The notes: generated from the letters alone by a model not told the origin. Counted from the first letter of the stretch, positions 27,331 through 36,484 are shown. The stretch is 64,000 bases of DNA from Pseudomonas sp. PB101 (GCF_009764265.1 NZ_RWIR01000041.1:1-64000); one strand, 5' to 3'. A program made the numbers and translations.

Positions 27331-28086
27331 ATGTTCAGCTTGAAAGGCAAAACCGCATTCATCACAGGCGGCACAGCAGGCATCGGCCTGGCGTGTGCCA
27401 AACGCTTGGTCGCAGCCGGTGCGAAGGTCATGATCGTCGGTCGGCGGGAGGAGGGTGTCAGGATCGCGGACGAGATCGGCGCGCTGTTCCACAGGCTGGA
27501 TGTGTTGGATGAGCGCAACATCGTGACGGCGCTGGATGCCGCTGTCCAAGCCCTGGGAAAGATCGACATCCTGCTGAACAACGCGGGCATCGAGAACACC
27601 GGCCCGACCATCGAAGAAGCACCGACGTCTGCACTCCAGGTCCTGTTCGATTGCGACCTGAAAGCCCCCTACGCCCTGTTGCACCATGCACCCTCGCGCA
27701 TGCGTGACGGTGGCGCCATCATCAACACGGCATCGGTCGCCGGGCTGATCCAGCTGCCCGGTTATTCGCAGTATTCGGCGATGAAGGCGGCTGTCATTTC
27801 TCTTACCCGTACCGCCGCGCTGGAACTGGCGCCGCGCGGGATCCGGGTGAACGCCATCTGCCCTGGCTCGATCTGGTCCGAGATGCTTCCAACCGATCAT
27901 CCCGAGGTGGATATCGTCAAGACCCTGTGCCCCCAACAACGTATCGGCGAACCTGAGGAGGTGGCGGCGCTGGTGCATTTCCTCGCCAGTGACGATTGCC
28001 GCTATCTCAACGGTGCGGCCATTCCCCTGGACGGTGGCCTGAGCGCCGGATTTGGTTATCCGCTGCTGGAAAAACTGATGGCGTAG
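27331..28086 (+). CDS. Short-chain dehydrogenase/reductase
   Basis: A 251-residue classical SDR. The nucleotide loop TGGTAGIG (12-19), NNAG (83-86), catalytic S135 and YSAMK (Y148, K152) are all present, and the C-terminus has the YLNGAAIPLDGG segment. It oxidises or reduces an alcohol or carbonyl with NAD(P). It lies between the divergent AraC gene and the permease-lyase-kinase operon, 123 bases ahead of the permease, so it may act on the product of that pathway. Confidence 0.88.
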   Translation: MFSLKGKTAFITGGTAGIGLACAKRLVAAGAKVMIVGRREEGVRIADEIGALFHRLDVLDERNIVTALDAAVQALGKIDILLNNAGIENTGPTIEEAPTSALQVLFDCDLKAPYALLHHAPSRMRDGGAIINTASVAGLIQLPGYSQYSAMKAAVISLTRTAALELAPRGIRVNAICPGSIWSEMLPTDHPEVDIVKTLCPQQRIGEPEEVAALVHFLASDDCRYLNGAAIPLDGGLSAGFGYPLLEKLMA

Positions 28087-28132
28087 GGCAGACCAGCCCA
28101 AGGTCATCGCATGAGCTGATTTTTTCGGCACC

Positions 28133-28152
28133 GAGCCCACCTCAGTGGGCTC
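28133..28152 (+). terminator. Hairpin between SDR and permease genes
   Basis: GAGCCCAC and GTGGGCTC form an 8-bp stem with a CTCA loop, 47 bases after the SDR stop. No T-run follows, so termination may be partial, and the downstream permease could be cotranscribed or have its own promoter. Confidence 0.4.
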
Positions 28153-28209
28153 AGGCTGCCTTGTCGTGACGTTATTCCCTATACAAGAACATAAGAAGGG
28201 TTCGCCTCC

Positions 28210-29520
28210 ATGCTCAAACAAGGTGTTCTTCGCTGGCCCCAAATCGCCGGGCTTGGCATTTCTCTGGTCATTGCCGGGCAGTTCTCCGGCTGGAACTACG
28301 GCCTGGCCAATGGCTGGACCAACATGCTGATGGCCATGTTACTGATGGCTATGCTCTGCGGTGGCCTGGCACTGTGCGTTGCCGAGCTCTCCACCGCCCA
28401 GCCGCACGCCGGTGGGGTGTTCGCCTATGCGCAGCTGGCCTTCGGCCCCTTCGTTGGCTACATGGTCGGCGCCAGCTGCGCACTGGCACTGTCGATCGGG
28501 ACCGGCACGGTCGCCAACTTCCTTACTGCGTACGTGGACTCGGTTTTCGGCTTCGGTGGCTGGCCGGTGCGTATTGGCCTGTTCATGTTGATCATCGGCA
28601 TTCACATTGTCGGTGTCGGAGAGGCACTGGGCCTCACCCTGTTCGGTGGCGTGGTGGCGGCAGTCGCGTTGCTGGTGTTCGGCGGCACCATGTTGCCGCA
28701 CATGCAATGGAGCAACCTGTTGCCCGCCACCGGCCTGGTCGAAAGCATGAGCCTGGCTGGGGTGTTTGCCTGTGTGCCCTTTGCCATCTGGATGTTCTTT
28801 TGCGTGGAGCAGGTGAGTTCTGCTGCCGAAGAAGCGGCCGAGCCGGGTCGCACGATGCCCCGGGGGATCATCGCCGCCATGCTCACAGTGTTGGTGACCG
28901 CGCTGACCGTGGCGGTCGCCGCCCCGGGTGTGGCAGGCCTGGCAACCGTCAGCGCTGCCGCCGACCCGCTGTATGCCGCGATGACCCACGGCGGCCAGTA
29001 CACAGAGCAGGACTGGCTGCCGCTGTTGGTAGGCTCCGGCGCCGTATGCGGGCTGCTGGCGACCCTTTTCTCGCTGGTCTATTCCGCCTCCCGGCAGATC
29101 TACGCCCTGGCTCGCGACGGCTACTTCCCGGTGGTGCTGACACGTACCAACCGTCGTGGCTCGCCTTATGTCGCGCTGCTCGTGCTCACCCTGATCGGCC
29201 TGCCGCTGACCGTGGTGCCGCCGGAGCAGATGATGCTCGGCCTGGTCCTGCTGATGTGCAGTTGCTACCTGGTACTTTTTGCCGCCTACCTGCGCCTGCA
29301 CCGCAGCCAGCCGCAGCTCGTCCGGCCATTCCGTTTGCGCGGCGGCCCGGTGATTGCGTCCGTCGGCATGCTGCTGACGCTTGTGGTGATTACGGCGTGC
29401 TTCCAGCTAGAGCTCTTCCTTCTCAGCGCCCTGGCCCTGGTGGTCATGGTCCTGATTCTCAACTACCTGCTGCGCGACAACAACGCCGGCAAGGCCCTGG
29501 AGGTTTCCAAGCATGTCTGA
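28210..29520 (+). CDS. APC-family amino acid/ethanolamine-type permease
   Basis: A 436-residue APC transporter with about 12 helices. It begins LRWPQIAGLGISLVIAGQFSGWNYG, resembling the ethanolamine permease group, and has WMFFCVEQVSSAAEEAAEPGRTMPRG typical of that family. Its last 8 bases overlap the next gene, showing an operon. With a phospho-lyase-like enzyme and a kinase downstream, the substrate is probably an amino alcohol (ethanolamine, hydroxylysine or similar). Confidence 0.82.
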   Translation: MLKQGVLRWPQIAGLGISLVIAGQFSGWNYGLANGWTNMLMAMLLMAMLCGGLALCVAELSTAQPHAGGVFAYAQLAFGPFVGYMVGASCALALSIGTGTVANFLTAYVDSVFGFGGWPVRIGLFMLIIGIHIVGVGEALGLTLFGGVVAAVALLVFGGTMLPHMQWSNLLPATGLVESMSLAGVFACVPFAIWMFFCVEQVSSAAEEAAEPGRTMPRGIIAAMLTVLVTALTVAVAAPGVAGLATVSAAADPLYAAMTHGGQYTEQDWLPLLVGSGAVCGLLATLFSLVYSASRQIYALARDGYFPVVLTRTNRRGSPYVALLVLTLIGLPLTVVPPEQMMLGLVLLMCSCYLVLFAAYLRLHRSQPQLVRPFRLRGGPVIASVGMLLTLVVITACFQLELFLLSALALVVMVLILNYLLRDNNAGKALEVSKHV

Positions 29521-30802
29521 AGCAACCCTGCTGCACCGTCGGCACCAGGTCATGGGCAGCGCATCGCCGCTGTTCTATGACGAACCGCTGGAGCTGGTGA
29601 AGGGTGAAGGTGTCTGGCTGATCGACAGCAACGGCAAGCGCTACCTGGACGTCTACAACAACGTCCCCAGCGTCGGCCACTGCCACCCCCGAGTGGTGGA
29701 GGCCATGGCCGGGCAGGCGGCGATGCTGAACATCCATACCCGCTACCTCAACGAACGCATCGTGAACTATGCCGAGCGCCTCACCGCGACGTTCGCCGAG
29801 CCGTTGAACAGTGTGATGTTCACCTGTACCGGCAGCGAGTCCAACGAAGTGGCGTTGCGCATGGCACGCTTTGCCAGCGGCAACAGGGGGGTGATCGTCA
29901 CGAACCATAACTACCACGGCAACACCGCCAGCCTGGCCGAAGTGACCACTGCCATCTCCGGTTCCGAGCCTTTCGCGGCGCATGCCCGTGCTGTGCCGAT
30001 TCCCTGCCTGTACCACGCCGAGGGCGGCGACGAGCAGGTGGCCGAGCGCTATGTCGCCAAGGTCGCCGCAGCCATCGCCTCGCTGCGAGCGGCGGGCGTT
30101 GGCGTGGCGGCCATGCTGATCGACACGCTGTTCGCCAACGAGGGCATTCCTCGCCTGCCAAGTGGCTACCTGGAGCGCGTCGCAAAGCTGGTACGTGATG
30201 CCGGTGGCTTGCTGATTGCCGATGAAGTCCAGGCCGGTTTCGCCCGCACCGGCGATCACATGTGGGGCCACCAGGCCTACCCGGTGGTGCCGGATATCGT
30301 CACCCTGGGCAAACCCATGGGCAACGGCTTCCCCTTGGCGGGGGTGGTGGCACGGCGCGAGCTGGTCGAGTCGTTCGGCCAGAGCAACATGTACTTCAAC
30401 ACCTTTGGCGGATCGCCCGTGGCCGCCGCTGTCGGCCTGGCCGTGCTCGACGTCATCGAGGACGAAGGGCTGCTGGAAAACGCCCGGCGGGTCGGCGCAC
30501 AACTGCAGGCCGGGTTGCAGCGGCTGGCGTCACGCTACCCGGTCATCGGTGATGTGCGTGGCAAGGGCCTGTTCTATGCCGTGGAGCTGGTCCGCTCCCG
30601 CCAGACCCGCGAGCCGGCGGGAGCCGAAGCGCGGCACATCGTCAATGAAATGCGCCGGCGCGGCGTGCTTATCAGCAAGATCGGCGCGGGCGACAACATC
30701 CTCAAGGTTCGTCCGCCGCTGGTGTTCAGCAGCGCCAACTGCGAGTTCTTCCTCGAAACCCTGGACAGTGTCCTGGGCAGTGCCCAAGGAGCAAAGCAAT
30801 GA
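29513..30802 (+). CDS. Class III PLP enzyme, ethanolamine-phosphate phospho-lyase-like
   Basis: A 429-residue class III aminotransferase-fold protein. [20 protein letters not shown] (45-64) and [18 protein letters not shown] strongly resemble the ETNPPL/PHYKPL branch, whose members eliminate phosphate and ammonia from O-phosphorylated amino alcohols instead of transaminating. D237 (IADEVQAGF) and Schiff-base lysine K267 (TLGKPMGNG) are present. Start and end overlap the permease and kinase genes. The adjacent kinase supports the lyase reading, but a plain aminotransferase role remains possible. Confidence 0.8.
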   Translation: MSEATLLHRRHQVMGSASPLFYDEPLELVKGEGVWLIDSNGKRYLDVYNNVPSVGHCHPRVVEAMAGQAAMLNIHTRYLNERIVNYAERLTATFAEPLNSVMFTCTGSESNEVALRMARFASGNRGVIVTNHNYHGNTASLAEVTTAISGSEPFAAHARAVPIPCLYHAEGGDEQVAERYVAKVAAAIASLRAAGVGVAAMLIDTLFANEGIPRLPSGYLERVAKLVRDAGGLLIADEVQAGFARTGDHMWGHQAYPVVPDIVTLGKPMGNGFPLAGVVARRELVESFGQSNMYFNTFGGSPVAAAVGLAVLDVIEDEGLLENARRVGAQLQAGLQRLASRYPVIGDVRGKGLFYAVELVRSRQTREPAGAEARHIVNEMRRRGVLISKIGAGDNILKVRPPLVFSSANCEFFLETLDSVLGSAQGAKQ

Positions 30803-31824
30803 GCGTCTTCTCCACCCTCGATCACGACCAGCAGGTGGCCAGCCTGCAACGTCTGGCGCAGAGCGCGCTGGCCCAATGGGAAGGCGATTTCGTCAGCCTG
30901 GAGCTGATCAAATACCGCGAGAATGCCGTGTTCTGCGCCACCCGCGCCGACGGTGTGCGCAGTGCGCTGCGCGTTCATCGCCTCGGCTATCACTGCGAGG
31001 CGTCGCTACGCTCAGAACTGACCTGGATGGAGCAACTCGCTGCCGGCGGTATCGGCGTGCCGCAAATCATCCGCACCCGCGAAGGCGACCACCTGGCCTA
31101 CGTGCACAGTGAAGAGCTTGACGAGTCGCGCCATGTCGACATGCTCGGCTGGCTTGCCGGCAGCACACTTGGCTCGGCCGAGCAGGGCATTCGAGCGGAT
31201 GCCGATGTCGGTGCGCTGTTCTTCGAGGCCGGCGCGGTGGCGGCGCGCATCCACCTGCAGTCAACCCAATGGCGTCAACCCAACGAGTTCACGCGCCATG
31301 CCTGGGACGAGGAAGGGCTGGTTGGCGCCGACCCGCTATGGGGCCGCTTCTGGGACTTCGAGATGCTCGATCCACAGCAGCGCCGGCTGATCCAGGACGC
31401 CCGCCTGGAAGCGCGACTGGCGCTTCGCCGGTACGGCCGCACGCTGGACAACTTCGGCATGATCCACGCGGACTTCATGCCTGAGAACCTGATGCTCGAC
31501 GGCGCGCGCCTGCAGTTGATCGATTTCGACGACTCCGGTTTTGGCTGGCACATGTTCGAACTGGCCACCGCGCTGTTCTTCTGCCTGGATGACCCACGCT
31601 TCGACCGGATCGAGGCTGCTTTGCTCGAAGGCTACCACTCTGTCAAGCCGCTGACGCCGGCCGACCGCGCCTCCCTGCCGCTGTTCCTGGCGCTGCGCGG
31701 GATGACCTACCTTGGCTGGCTGCACACCCGGCAGAACGTCGAGATCAACGCCGAGCTCGGCCCGCTGGTGGTAGCGAGTGCCTGCCAGCTCGCCCGCGAG
31801 TTCCTGAACAGCGCGACCGACTGA
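30799..31824 (+). CDS. APH-fold small-molecule kinase
   Basis: A 341-residue phosphotransferase of the APH/choline kinase fold. The catalytic loop HADFMPEN (D225, N230) and the metal-binding IDFDD (D242) are intact. KYRENAVFCATRADGVRSAL suggests an N-lobe ATP strand region. It starts in a 4-base ATGA overlap with the lyase gene. By analogy with hydroxylysine kinase paired with its phospho-lyase, it would phosphorylate the imported amino alcohol so that the PLP enzyme can eliminate phosphate. Homoserine-kinase-like activity is an alternative. Confidence 0.8.
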   Translation: MSVFSTLDHDQQVASLQRLAQSALAQWEGDFVSLELIKYRENAVFCATRADGVRSALRVHRLGYHCEASLRSELTWMEQLAAGGIGVPQIIRTREGDHLAYVHSEELDESRHVDMLGWLAGSTLGSAEQGIRADADVGALFFEAGAVAARIHLQSTQWRQPNEFTRHAWDEEGLVGADPLWGRFWDFEMLDPQQRRLIQDARLEARLALRRYGRTLDNFGMIHADFMPENLMLDGARLQLIDFDDSGFGWHMFELATALFFCLDDPRFDRIEAALLEGYHSVKPLTPADRASLPLFLALRGMTYLGWLHTRQNVEINAELGPLVVASACQLAREFLNSATD

Positions 31825-31965
31825 TCCGCCCAAGGGCAATCCTGCACACAAACAACCGTTGGCCCGCTTGCGAAGGGGCCACCGGGGGCCGCGCCTTGGC
31901 CTAGAAACCCTGCGCGCCGGAGTTCACGCACGTCAGCAGATCCTAACAAGAACGGATGTCTCTCC

Positions 31966-33288
31966 ATGAGCAAGTCGCCCCTGCTTCGCCTGTCTATCCT
32001 CGCATTGCTGATGAGCGCCGCCAATGCCGGTGCCCATGAACTCTATTCCGATGACGACACCCACCTGAACGCCAACCTGGAAGCTGTCTATGCCCTGTTC
32101 CACAGCCAGGAGAACTACGCCACGGCGGGAACCCTGGAGGAAGGCTCGTCCGCCTGGCAGGAGGGCTATATCAAGTACGGCCTGAGCTTTGACCAGGGCC
32201 TGGCGGGCGCCGGCACCGCGTATGGTGCATTCGGAATGCTCAGCAGCGCCTCGTGGGGCGACGGCGATGCCGCAGGGATCAGCGACGGCTCCGAACGCAC
32301 CACCAAGATCGAGGATGCTTCCCTGGGCTGGCGCTCCGCCAACCTGATCCCGGCACTGGGCGAAGATGGCGTGGATGTGTCCTTCGGTCGGCAGAGCATC
32401 ACGGTCGGGGACGGCTTCCTGATCGGCGGTGATGCGCTCAACCTGGGCAAGCGGGTCGCCGACGGCGAGCTCAATCGTGGTGGTGGCTACTACCTTGCGC
32501 CGCGCAAGAGTTTCGACGAAACGGCCGTGCTGCGCTTGGGTGGCAAACAGGGCTGGCGCAGCGACCTGATGAAGTTGAAGTCGGACAACCGTGGCCAGGC
32601 GAAGTCGGAACTCTATGTCGGCACCCTGGAGCATGTGGCGGATGCAGGTACCATCGGCCTGACCTACATCGATGTCACCGATGTAGACGAGGCGTTCGTC
32701 ACGCCGCTGCAGCTCGATCGCAGGGATATGAAGACCTACAGCCTGCGTGCGCAGGGTAATGCCGGGGTGGAGAACCTGTTCCTTTCCGGCGAATACGCCT
32801 GGCAGGACAAGCGCGATGCTGGCAATGAGAGCGGCTGGTACCTGGAAGCCGGCTGGACGTTCAAGGACACGCTCTGGTCGCCAAGCGCCAGCTATCGCTA
32901 TAGCCGCTTCTCCGAAGGTTACGACACCCTGTTCTTCGGCCAGTTGCGCGGTTACGGTACCTGGTTCCAGGGTGAGGTGGCCGCCAACTATGCCGGGCCG
33001 TTCAACAGCAACAGCGTGATTCAGCAGGTCGCCTTCAAGGCTTCTCCGCTGGAGACGGTGAGCCTCGGCCTGCTGTGGTATGACTTCAATACCCTGGACA
33101 AGAGCCTGGGCAACACCGACGGCAATGAGCTCGACCTATACGCCCAATGGTGCATCACGCCCAACTTGATCGTGATGCCGCTGGTAGGCCTCTACCAGCC
33201 GGACAAGAGCTCCGAGAAAGGCGGTACCCAGCTCGGTAACAATGACCGCAACCTGTACAGCCAACTGATTCTGGGCATTACGTTCTGA
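31966..33288 (+). CDS. Outer-membrane beta-barrel protein (porin-like)
   Basis: A 440-residue protein with a signal peptide (about 1-23, ending AGA-HELYSDDDTHL). The rest alternates as beta strands, such as SFGRQSITVGDGFLIGGDAL, and the chain ends in phenylalanine (QLILGITF), as BAM substrates do. SFGRQ and LRLGGKQGW recall AlgE-like or substrate-specific channels, but I cannot name the family. It follows the kinase by 141 bases and probably serves as the outer-membrane entry for the same substrate. Confidence 0.75.
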   Translation: MSKSPLLRLSILALLMSAANAGAHELYSDDDTHLNANLEAVYALFHSQENYATAGTLEEGSSAWQEGYIKYGLSFDQGLAGAGTAYGAFGMLSSASWGDGDAAGISDGSERTTKIEDASLGWRSANLIPALGEDGVDVSFGRQSITVGDGFLIGGDALNLGKRVADGELNRGGGYYLAPRKSFDETAVLRLGGKQGWRSDLMKLKSDNRGQAKSELYVGTLEHVADAGTIGLTYIDVTDVDEAFVTPLQLDRRDMKTYSLRAQGNAGVENLFLSGEYAWQDKRDAGNESGWYLEAGWTFKDTLWSPSASYRYSRFSEGYDTLFFGQLRGYGTWFQGEVAANYAGPFNSNSVIQQVAFKASPLETVSLGLLWYDFNTLDKSLGNTDGNELDLYAQWCITPNLIVMPLVGLYQPDKSSEKGGTQLGNNDRNLYSQLILGITF

Positions 33289-33715
33289 GCCGCGCTGCAC
33301 AGCGTTTACGGTGCGGTTGCCGAGAGGGGCCACATCGTTTGTCCCCCAAGCAGCCCTTCGTGCAGGGCAGCTGACGGCCAAATGAGGGTATCCCGTAAAT
33401 ATCAAAAAGCTCAGAGCCGATTCAAGCTGTGGGACGAAAGCCCCGAAAATTGGGCTTCTGAGGCGTGAGCAACTCGGCGATTTACTACCAAATGCCTACC
33501 CCGTGACTACGCAACTGGATTGCCCCGGCTTTCCTGGAGATTTTTCAGCCTAAATACCGTCCTAATGTAACGAACTCAACCAACGGCGGCTTCTGGCCGA
33601 TTTCTGACTGTCGTGACCGGCAGAGATCGACCCATAGCTGACGCTGGGTGGGTCCTCGATTGCTCAGGCAGCCTCGGTTTGGCATCATCCCATCTGAGTT
33701 GATCTAGGGAAGGGA
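33289..33715. other. Intergenic gap with repeat copy, no gene seen
   Basis: These 427 bases have no supported coding frame. They mark the change from the GC-rich catabolic operon to an AT-richer accessory stretch. The right part contains repeat copy 4 (33586-33638). Confidence 0.55.
33586..33638 (+). repeat. Dispersed intergenic repeat, copy 4
   Basis: GCGGCTTCTGGCCGATTTCT is followed by GACTGTCGTGACCGGCAGAG and ATCGACCCATAGC, aligning end to end with copies 1 and 3. Confidence 0.6.
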
Positions 33716-34162
33716 ATGAAAGTGGATGGCATTGAATACTCGCCCGAACATTTGTTGGCACGGCGAATCGCAGGTTTTGACGCGTTCAGGTTAGAACGTC
33801 TTCCGGTACTTCGTGATTTCAGCAAAATCCTTGGTTTTGACCAACCCCACGAGATTTTGATTATGCCGCAGAAATTCTTGCCCCAACTTGACAGTTACTT
33901 CAGAAATGCAGTCGTCAGTGATGAAGATCGAGTCTGGATCATTACACGGATCGGCTACTACATCGGAGAGTACCTGGTGACTCTTTATGACGGGTTTTGG
34001 CTGGTTGATGAAGACCACGCGTCACCTACCTTCAGCCGATACATCGTTGGGGACGAATCCGCTTTAAAGGTCGACCCATTCGAAATAGCGCAAAAATATG
34101 CAGATACGCCTGTGCCTAGATCTTTGATTCAGGAGCTCGAAAATGCTTTGGTGAGGTATTGA
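33716..34162 (+). CDS. Hypothetical protein
   Basis: A 148-residue acidic cytoplasmic protein without signal peptide or membrane segment (MKVDGIEYSPEHLLARRIAG to LIQELENALVRY). A GGGAAGGGAATGAA ribosome site precedes the ATG. Codon use and composition are AT-richer than flanking operons. I recognise no family. The size, acidity and presence among orphan genes recall immunity proteins of contact or polymorphic toxins, but no toxin gene is visible, so this is speculation. Confidence 0.6.
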   Translation: MKVDGIEYSPEHLLARRIAGFDAFRLERLPVLRDFSKILGFDQPHEILIMPQKFLPQLDSYFRNAVVSDEDRVWIITRIGYYIGEYLVTLYDGFWLVDEDHASPTFSRYIVGDESALKVDPFEIAQKYADTPVPRSLIQELENALVRY

Positions 34163-34225
34163 GAGAGCTGATACCGTCATTTCCCAGAGACTGCTGTCGA
34201 CCCTTTGCAGACAGTCATAGCGTTT

Positions 34226-34267
34226 GAGATGAGAGATGAGAGATGAGAGATGAGAGATGAGAGATGA
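34226..34267. repeat. Heptamer tandem repeat (GAGATGA)x6
   Basis: Six perfect copies of GAGATGA run head to tail, followed by a partial GAGA. The array lies just after the hypothetical gene and before an IS66 remnant. Its copy number probably varies between strains by slippage. Confidence 0.9.
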
Positions 34268-34282
34268 GAGACGTGAGGGTGT

Positions 34283-34486
34283 TTGCCGGACGTTTACTTC
34301 GGTGCGGCGAAGCCTCACTGTGTTTATCTGTTTTTCATCTGCCGCGCCAATCGTATGAAAGTGCTGGTGCATGACGGCGTGGGGGGCTGGCTCGCAGCGC
34401 GGCGCTTGCATCAAAGGACATTTCTTCTTGCCAAAGTTGAGTTGGGTGCCGAGCAGCTTCAGGTCTTGGTTCTTGGTTTACCTTAG
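34283..34486 (+). mobile_element. IS66-family TnpB (Orf2) remnant
   Basis: The frame reads FGAAKPHCVYLFFICRANRM, then KVLVHDGVGGWLAARRLHQ and EQLQVLVLGLP, which closely matches the middle and end of IS66 Orf2 (TnpB). The N-terminal third is absent and the centre is shortened. No transposase (TnpC) or terminal repeats are seen nearby. This is a decayed insertion-sequence scar. Confidence 0.75.
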
Positions 34487-34528
34487 CAGAGCGGTCAGCA
34501 AATTGAGATAATCCTTCCCGCTTAGAAA

Positions 34529-34735
34529 TTAAGGTAACTTCTCCACAATTGGTACACTCGCATGGCCATGTGATTCATAGCGCTCCAACCATCTTTGACA
34601 ACAGTCCCTACACTTAAATGTCGTCTCCCATTTCTTAAAGTCGGTGCGTATTGTTTCAATAAATGGGGCAAGGTTACTGAGCTCTTCCACCCTGGCGCCA
34701 TCCATTCGGTCAGGCATATTCACGCACTCGCACAT
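34529..34735 (-). CDS. Small hypothetical protein with Cys motif
   Basis: A 68-residue protein (MCECVNMPDRMDGARVEELS). A strong ribosome site AGGGGGATGAT precedes the start, which supports it being real. FKCRDCCQRWLERYES contains a C-x2-C-C cluster and another C-x-C lies at the N-terminus, so it may bind zinc. No family recognised. It is part of the AT-rich orphan stretch. Confidence 0.5.
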   Translation of the reverse strand: MCECVNMPDRMDGARVEELSNLAPFIETIRTDFKKWETTFKCRDCCQRWLERYESHGHASVPIVEKLP

Positions 34736-34866
34736 ATCATCCCCCTAGATAAATAACCCTAAAGATTAGGTTATCCCATCTTCGTGCCAATTGGTGATTA
34801 ACCTTTAGCTTTGCACCATTTTTACGCAAGAAACGCTCTAACGATGTTAAGAGGCAGCCAAACAAA

Positions 34867-35340
34867 TTAGCCGCGCTCTACTCGAATCAACTCATCGTAG
34901 TCGCCAAATGACGGTACTCGAGAATAATTTGACGAAACATCGATATGAGAGTTCGCAATTTCAAGCTTATGAGGATTGAATGATTCTTTCCTGATAACAA
35001 CACCCCCGCTGCGATCAAATAAATATGAAGCGCCACTAATCACCTTGTCTGACTCGCCATCGAACTCTCGGTATATCGCCGTAGTTAAAAATAACATTTC
35101 AGGCTCAAACTCCTGAAAAGCGTACGTCAGCGATACACGCAAATTCTCATCAAGAAATCCTACACCTATTACCTTGTCAGAAATATCGAGAAAGCAGTAT
35201 GGCTGACTGACAGAGTCAACTAATACCGTATAAGTTTTCTTGTTGGTATGAGCAAGCTCAGCCTGCTCTTTAGACCAAATTTCTGTCGGCTTCTTCTTCG
35301 CTCTAAACCATGACTTGCAAAAATAAATTTGACGATTCAT
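34867..35340 (-). CDS. Hypothetical protein
   Basis: A 157-residue soluble protein (MNRQIYFCKSWFRAKKKPTE to DYDELIRVERG). Composition is clearly AT-richer than the window, indicating transfer. No signal peptide or membrane helix. The alternating hydrophobic pattern in AFQEFEPEMLFLTTAIYREF and ASYLFDRSGGVVIRKESFNP suggests a beta-rich fold. I do not recognise a family. An orphan immunity-like role is one possibility. Confidence 0.55.
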   Translation of the reverse strand: MNRQIYFCKSWFRAKKKPTEIWSKEQAELAHTNKKTYTVLVDSVSQPYCFLDISDKVIGVGFLDENLRVSLTYAFQEFEPEMLFLTTAIYREFDGESDKVISGASYLFDRSGGVVIRKESFNPHKLEIANSHIDVSSNYSRVPSFGDYDELIRVERG

Positions 35341-35888
35341 AAATAAATACCCCCATCAACATCTCGAATCAGCATGCCCGCTCGATCAGCAGTACTGGAT
35401 AAATGCTTTCAGAATTGGTCACACCTGATCAGAAATCTCAAGATAGTGCTGACCAAGCAACGTCTGCCCTGCCAATTCATCACTTTAGGAAAACTTGCGA
35501 TTCTCCCATTCACCGGATGCTTCGAAGGTAATTCGTTTACGCTCCAGCCGTATTTGTCTCAGAGGTGGTCGCGGCAAACGCGACATTGCTCAAGGAGAAA
35601 TGTGACATGGATGACGGCAAGCCCTACGGCCTTCAAGATTCGAAAACAGCACCGGTGAAGCTACCAATTTGACATCACTGTGTCTACCGTCCGCTCTTGG
35701 CCGATTTCTGCCTGTCGCGAAGGGCAGTTACCGAACCATGGCCGACAATCCCTCAACCATTCACAACAGGCCCACTTATGGCATTTTCCCCGCCGATTGG
35801 ATCCGTAGTACCGGGTAGAAAGCACCTACACTGGACACGTTATCTCTGCCTGTTTTTTCGGAATACGAACCCGATCAAGGAGCCATGC
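35341..35888. other. Intergenic region with repeat copy and traces of a small ORF
   Basis: No full gene is supported over these 548 bases. A 21-codon frame at 35607-35672 (MDDGKPYGLQDSKTAPVKLP) follows an AAGGAG site, and its frame is open upstream to 35532, so it may be the tail of a lost gene. Repeat copy 5 is at 35688-35735. Confidence 0.45.
35688..35735 (+). repeat. Dispersed intergenic repeat, copy 5
   Basis: CCGTCCGCTCTTGGCCGATT then TCTGCCTGTCGCGAAGGGCA. It lies about 150 bases before the receiver-domain gene and overlaps the upstream open part of that frame, which argues against an early start there. Confidence 0.65.
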
Positions 35889-36299
35889 GTGGACAGAGAA
35901 TGGGGAAAGCTCTCGATGGTAGTGGGGTGGGCGATCGTTGTTGAGGACGATCCGGCAGTTCGCAAGCTGATAGTCGATATCTTGAAGGATATCGATCTCC
36001 TTTCCCTGGATTTCGACTCTGCCGACGAAGCTTTGAACTACCTGCGGAGCATGCCGGACGGTTGCCCACTGGTGATCGCGGATCAGGTTTTGCCCGGTCA
36101 ACTCCAGGGTGCGGAATTCATAAAGCTGGTGAAGGCGAAATGGCCCGCTACCGCTACGATTCTCACCTCCGGTTACGAGCTGGATGCCTCAATAGTGCCT
36201 TACTCAACTACGTATCTGGCTAAGCCCTGGTCTACAGATGATCTGGTGATGACTGTAGTAAACCTGCTTCAGCCTGATCGCCCCCTCAAAAAACACTGA
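35889..36299 (+). CDS. Stand-alone response-regulator receiver domain
   Basis: A 136-residue single REC domain. The frame is open for 64 codons more upstream, but that part covers a repeat and has no homology. I choose the GTG at 35889, 6 bases after AAGGAG (the ATG at 35916 is an alternative). Key residues are present: the acidic pair in VVEDD, phospho-acceptor Asp in LVIADQVLPG, Thr in TILTSGY and Lys in YLAKPW. There is no output domain or adjacent kinase, so it would act through partner proteins as CheY-like regulators do. It stops one base before the converging DUF1289 gene. Confidence 0.75.
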   Translation: MDREWGKLSMVVGWAIVVEDDPAVRKLIVDILKDIDLLSLDFDSADEALNYLRSMPDGCPLVIADQVLPGQLQGAEFIKLVKAKWPATATILTSGYELDASIVPYSTTYLAKPWSTDDLVMTVVNLLQPDRPLKKH

Positions 36300-36482
36300 C
36301 TATCCCTGTACTTTCTTCAGCCTTTTCAAGCGCACATTCGCCCTTTGCACAGCGGCCATTTTTTCAGGCCGCTTCATGCGTTTCCACTTTCTGATGTCTT
36401 CCTTGCTTCGTCCGCAGCTCACGCACAGATCACCACTGAGCTGGCAAACCGAGATGCAAGGATTTTCGATTTCTTCAGCCAT
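36300..36482 (-). CDS. DUF1289 small protein
   Basis: A 60-residue protein of the DUF1289 family. ENPCISVCQLSGDLCVSCGRS has the conserved four-cysteine pattern C-x3-C-x6-C-x2-C, likely a metal site, followed by IRKWKRMKRPEKMAAV. Function unknown. It starts 2 bases after the stop of the gene at 36485 on the same strand and its end abuts the receiver gene. Confidence 0.85.
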   Translation of the reverse strand: MAEEIENPCISVCQLSGDLCVSCGRSKEDIRKWKRMKRPEKMAAVQRANVRLKRLKKVQG

Positions 36483-36484
36483 TG

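Noticed and set aside
28374..29600. A 408-codon plus-strand frame overlapping the APC permease in another frame
   Set aside because: Arginine-rich shadow with no signal or domain. The permease frame has membrane helices and family motifs.
34226..34271. A CRISPR-like array
   Set aside because: The heptamers are contiguous with no spacers and no cas genes, so it is a simple tandem repeat.
35374..35658. A 94-codon plus-strand frame
   Set aside because: No ribosome site or recognisable sequence; it partly overlaps another open tail in a different frame.
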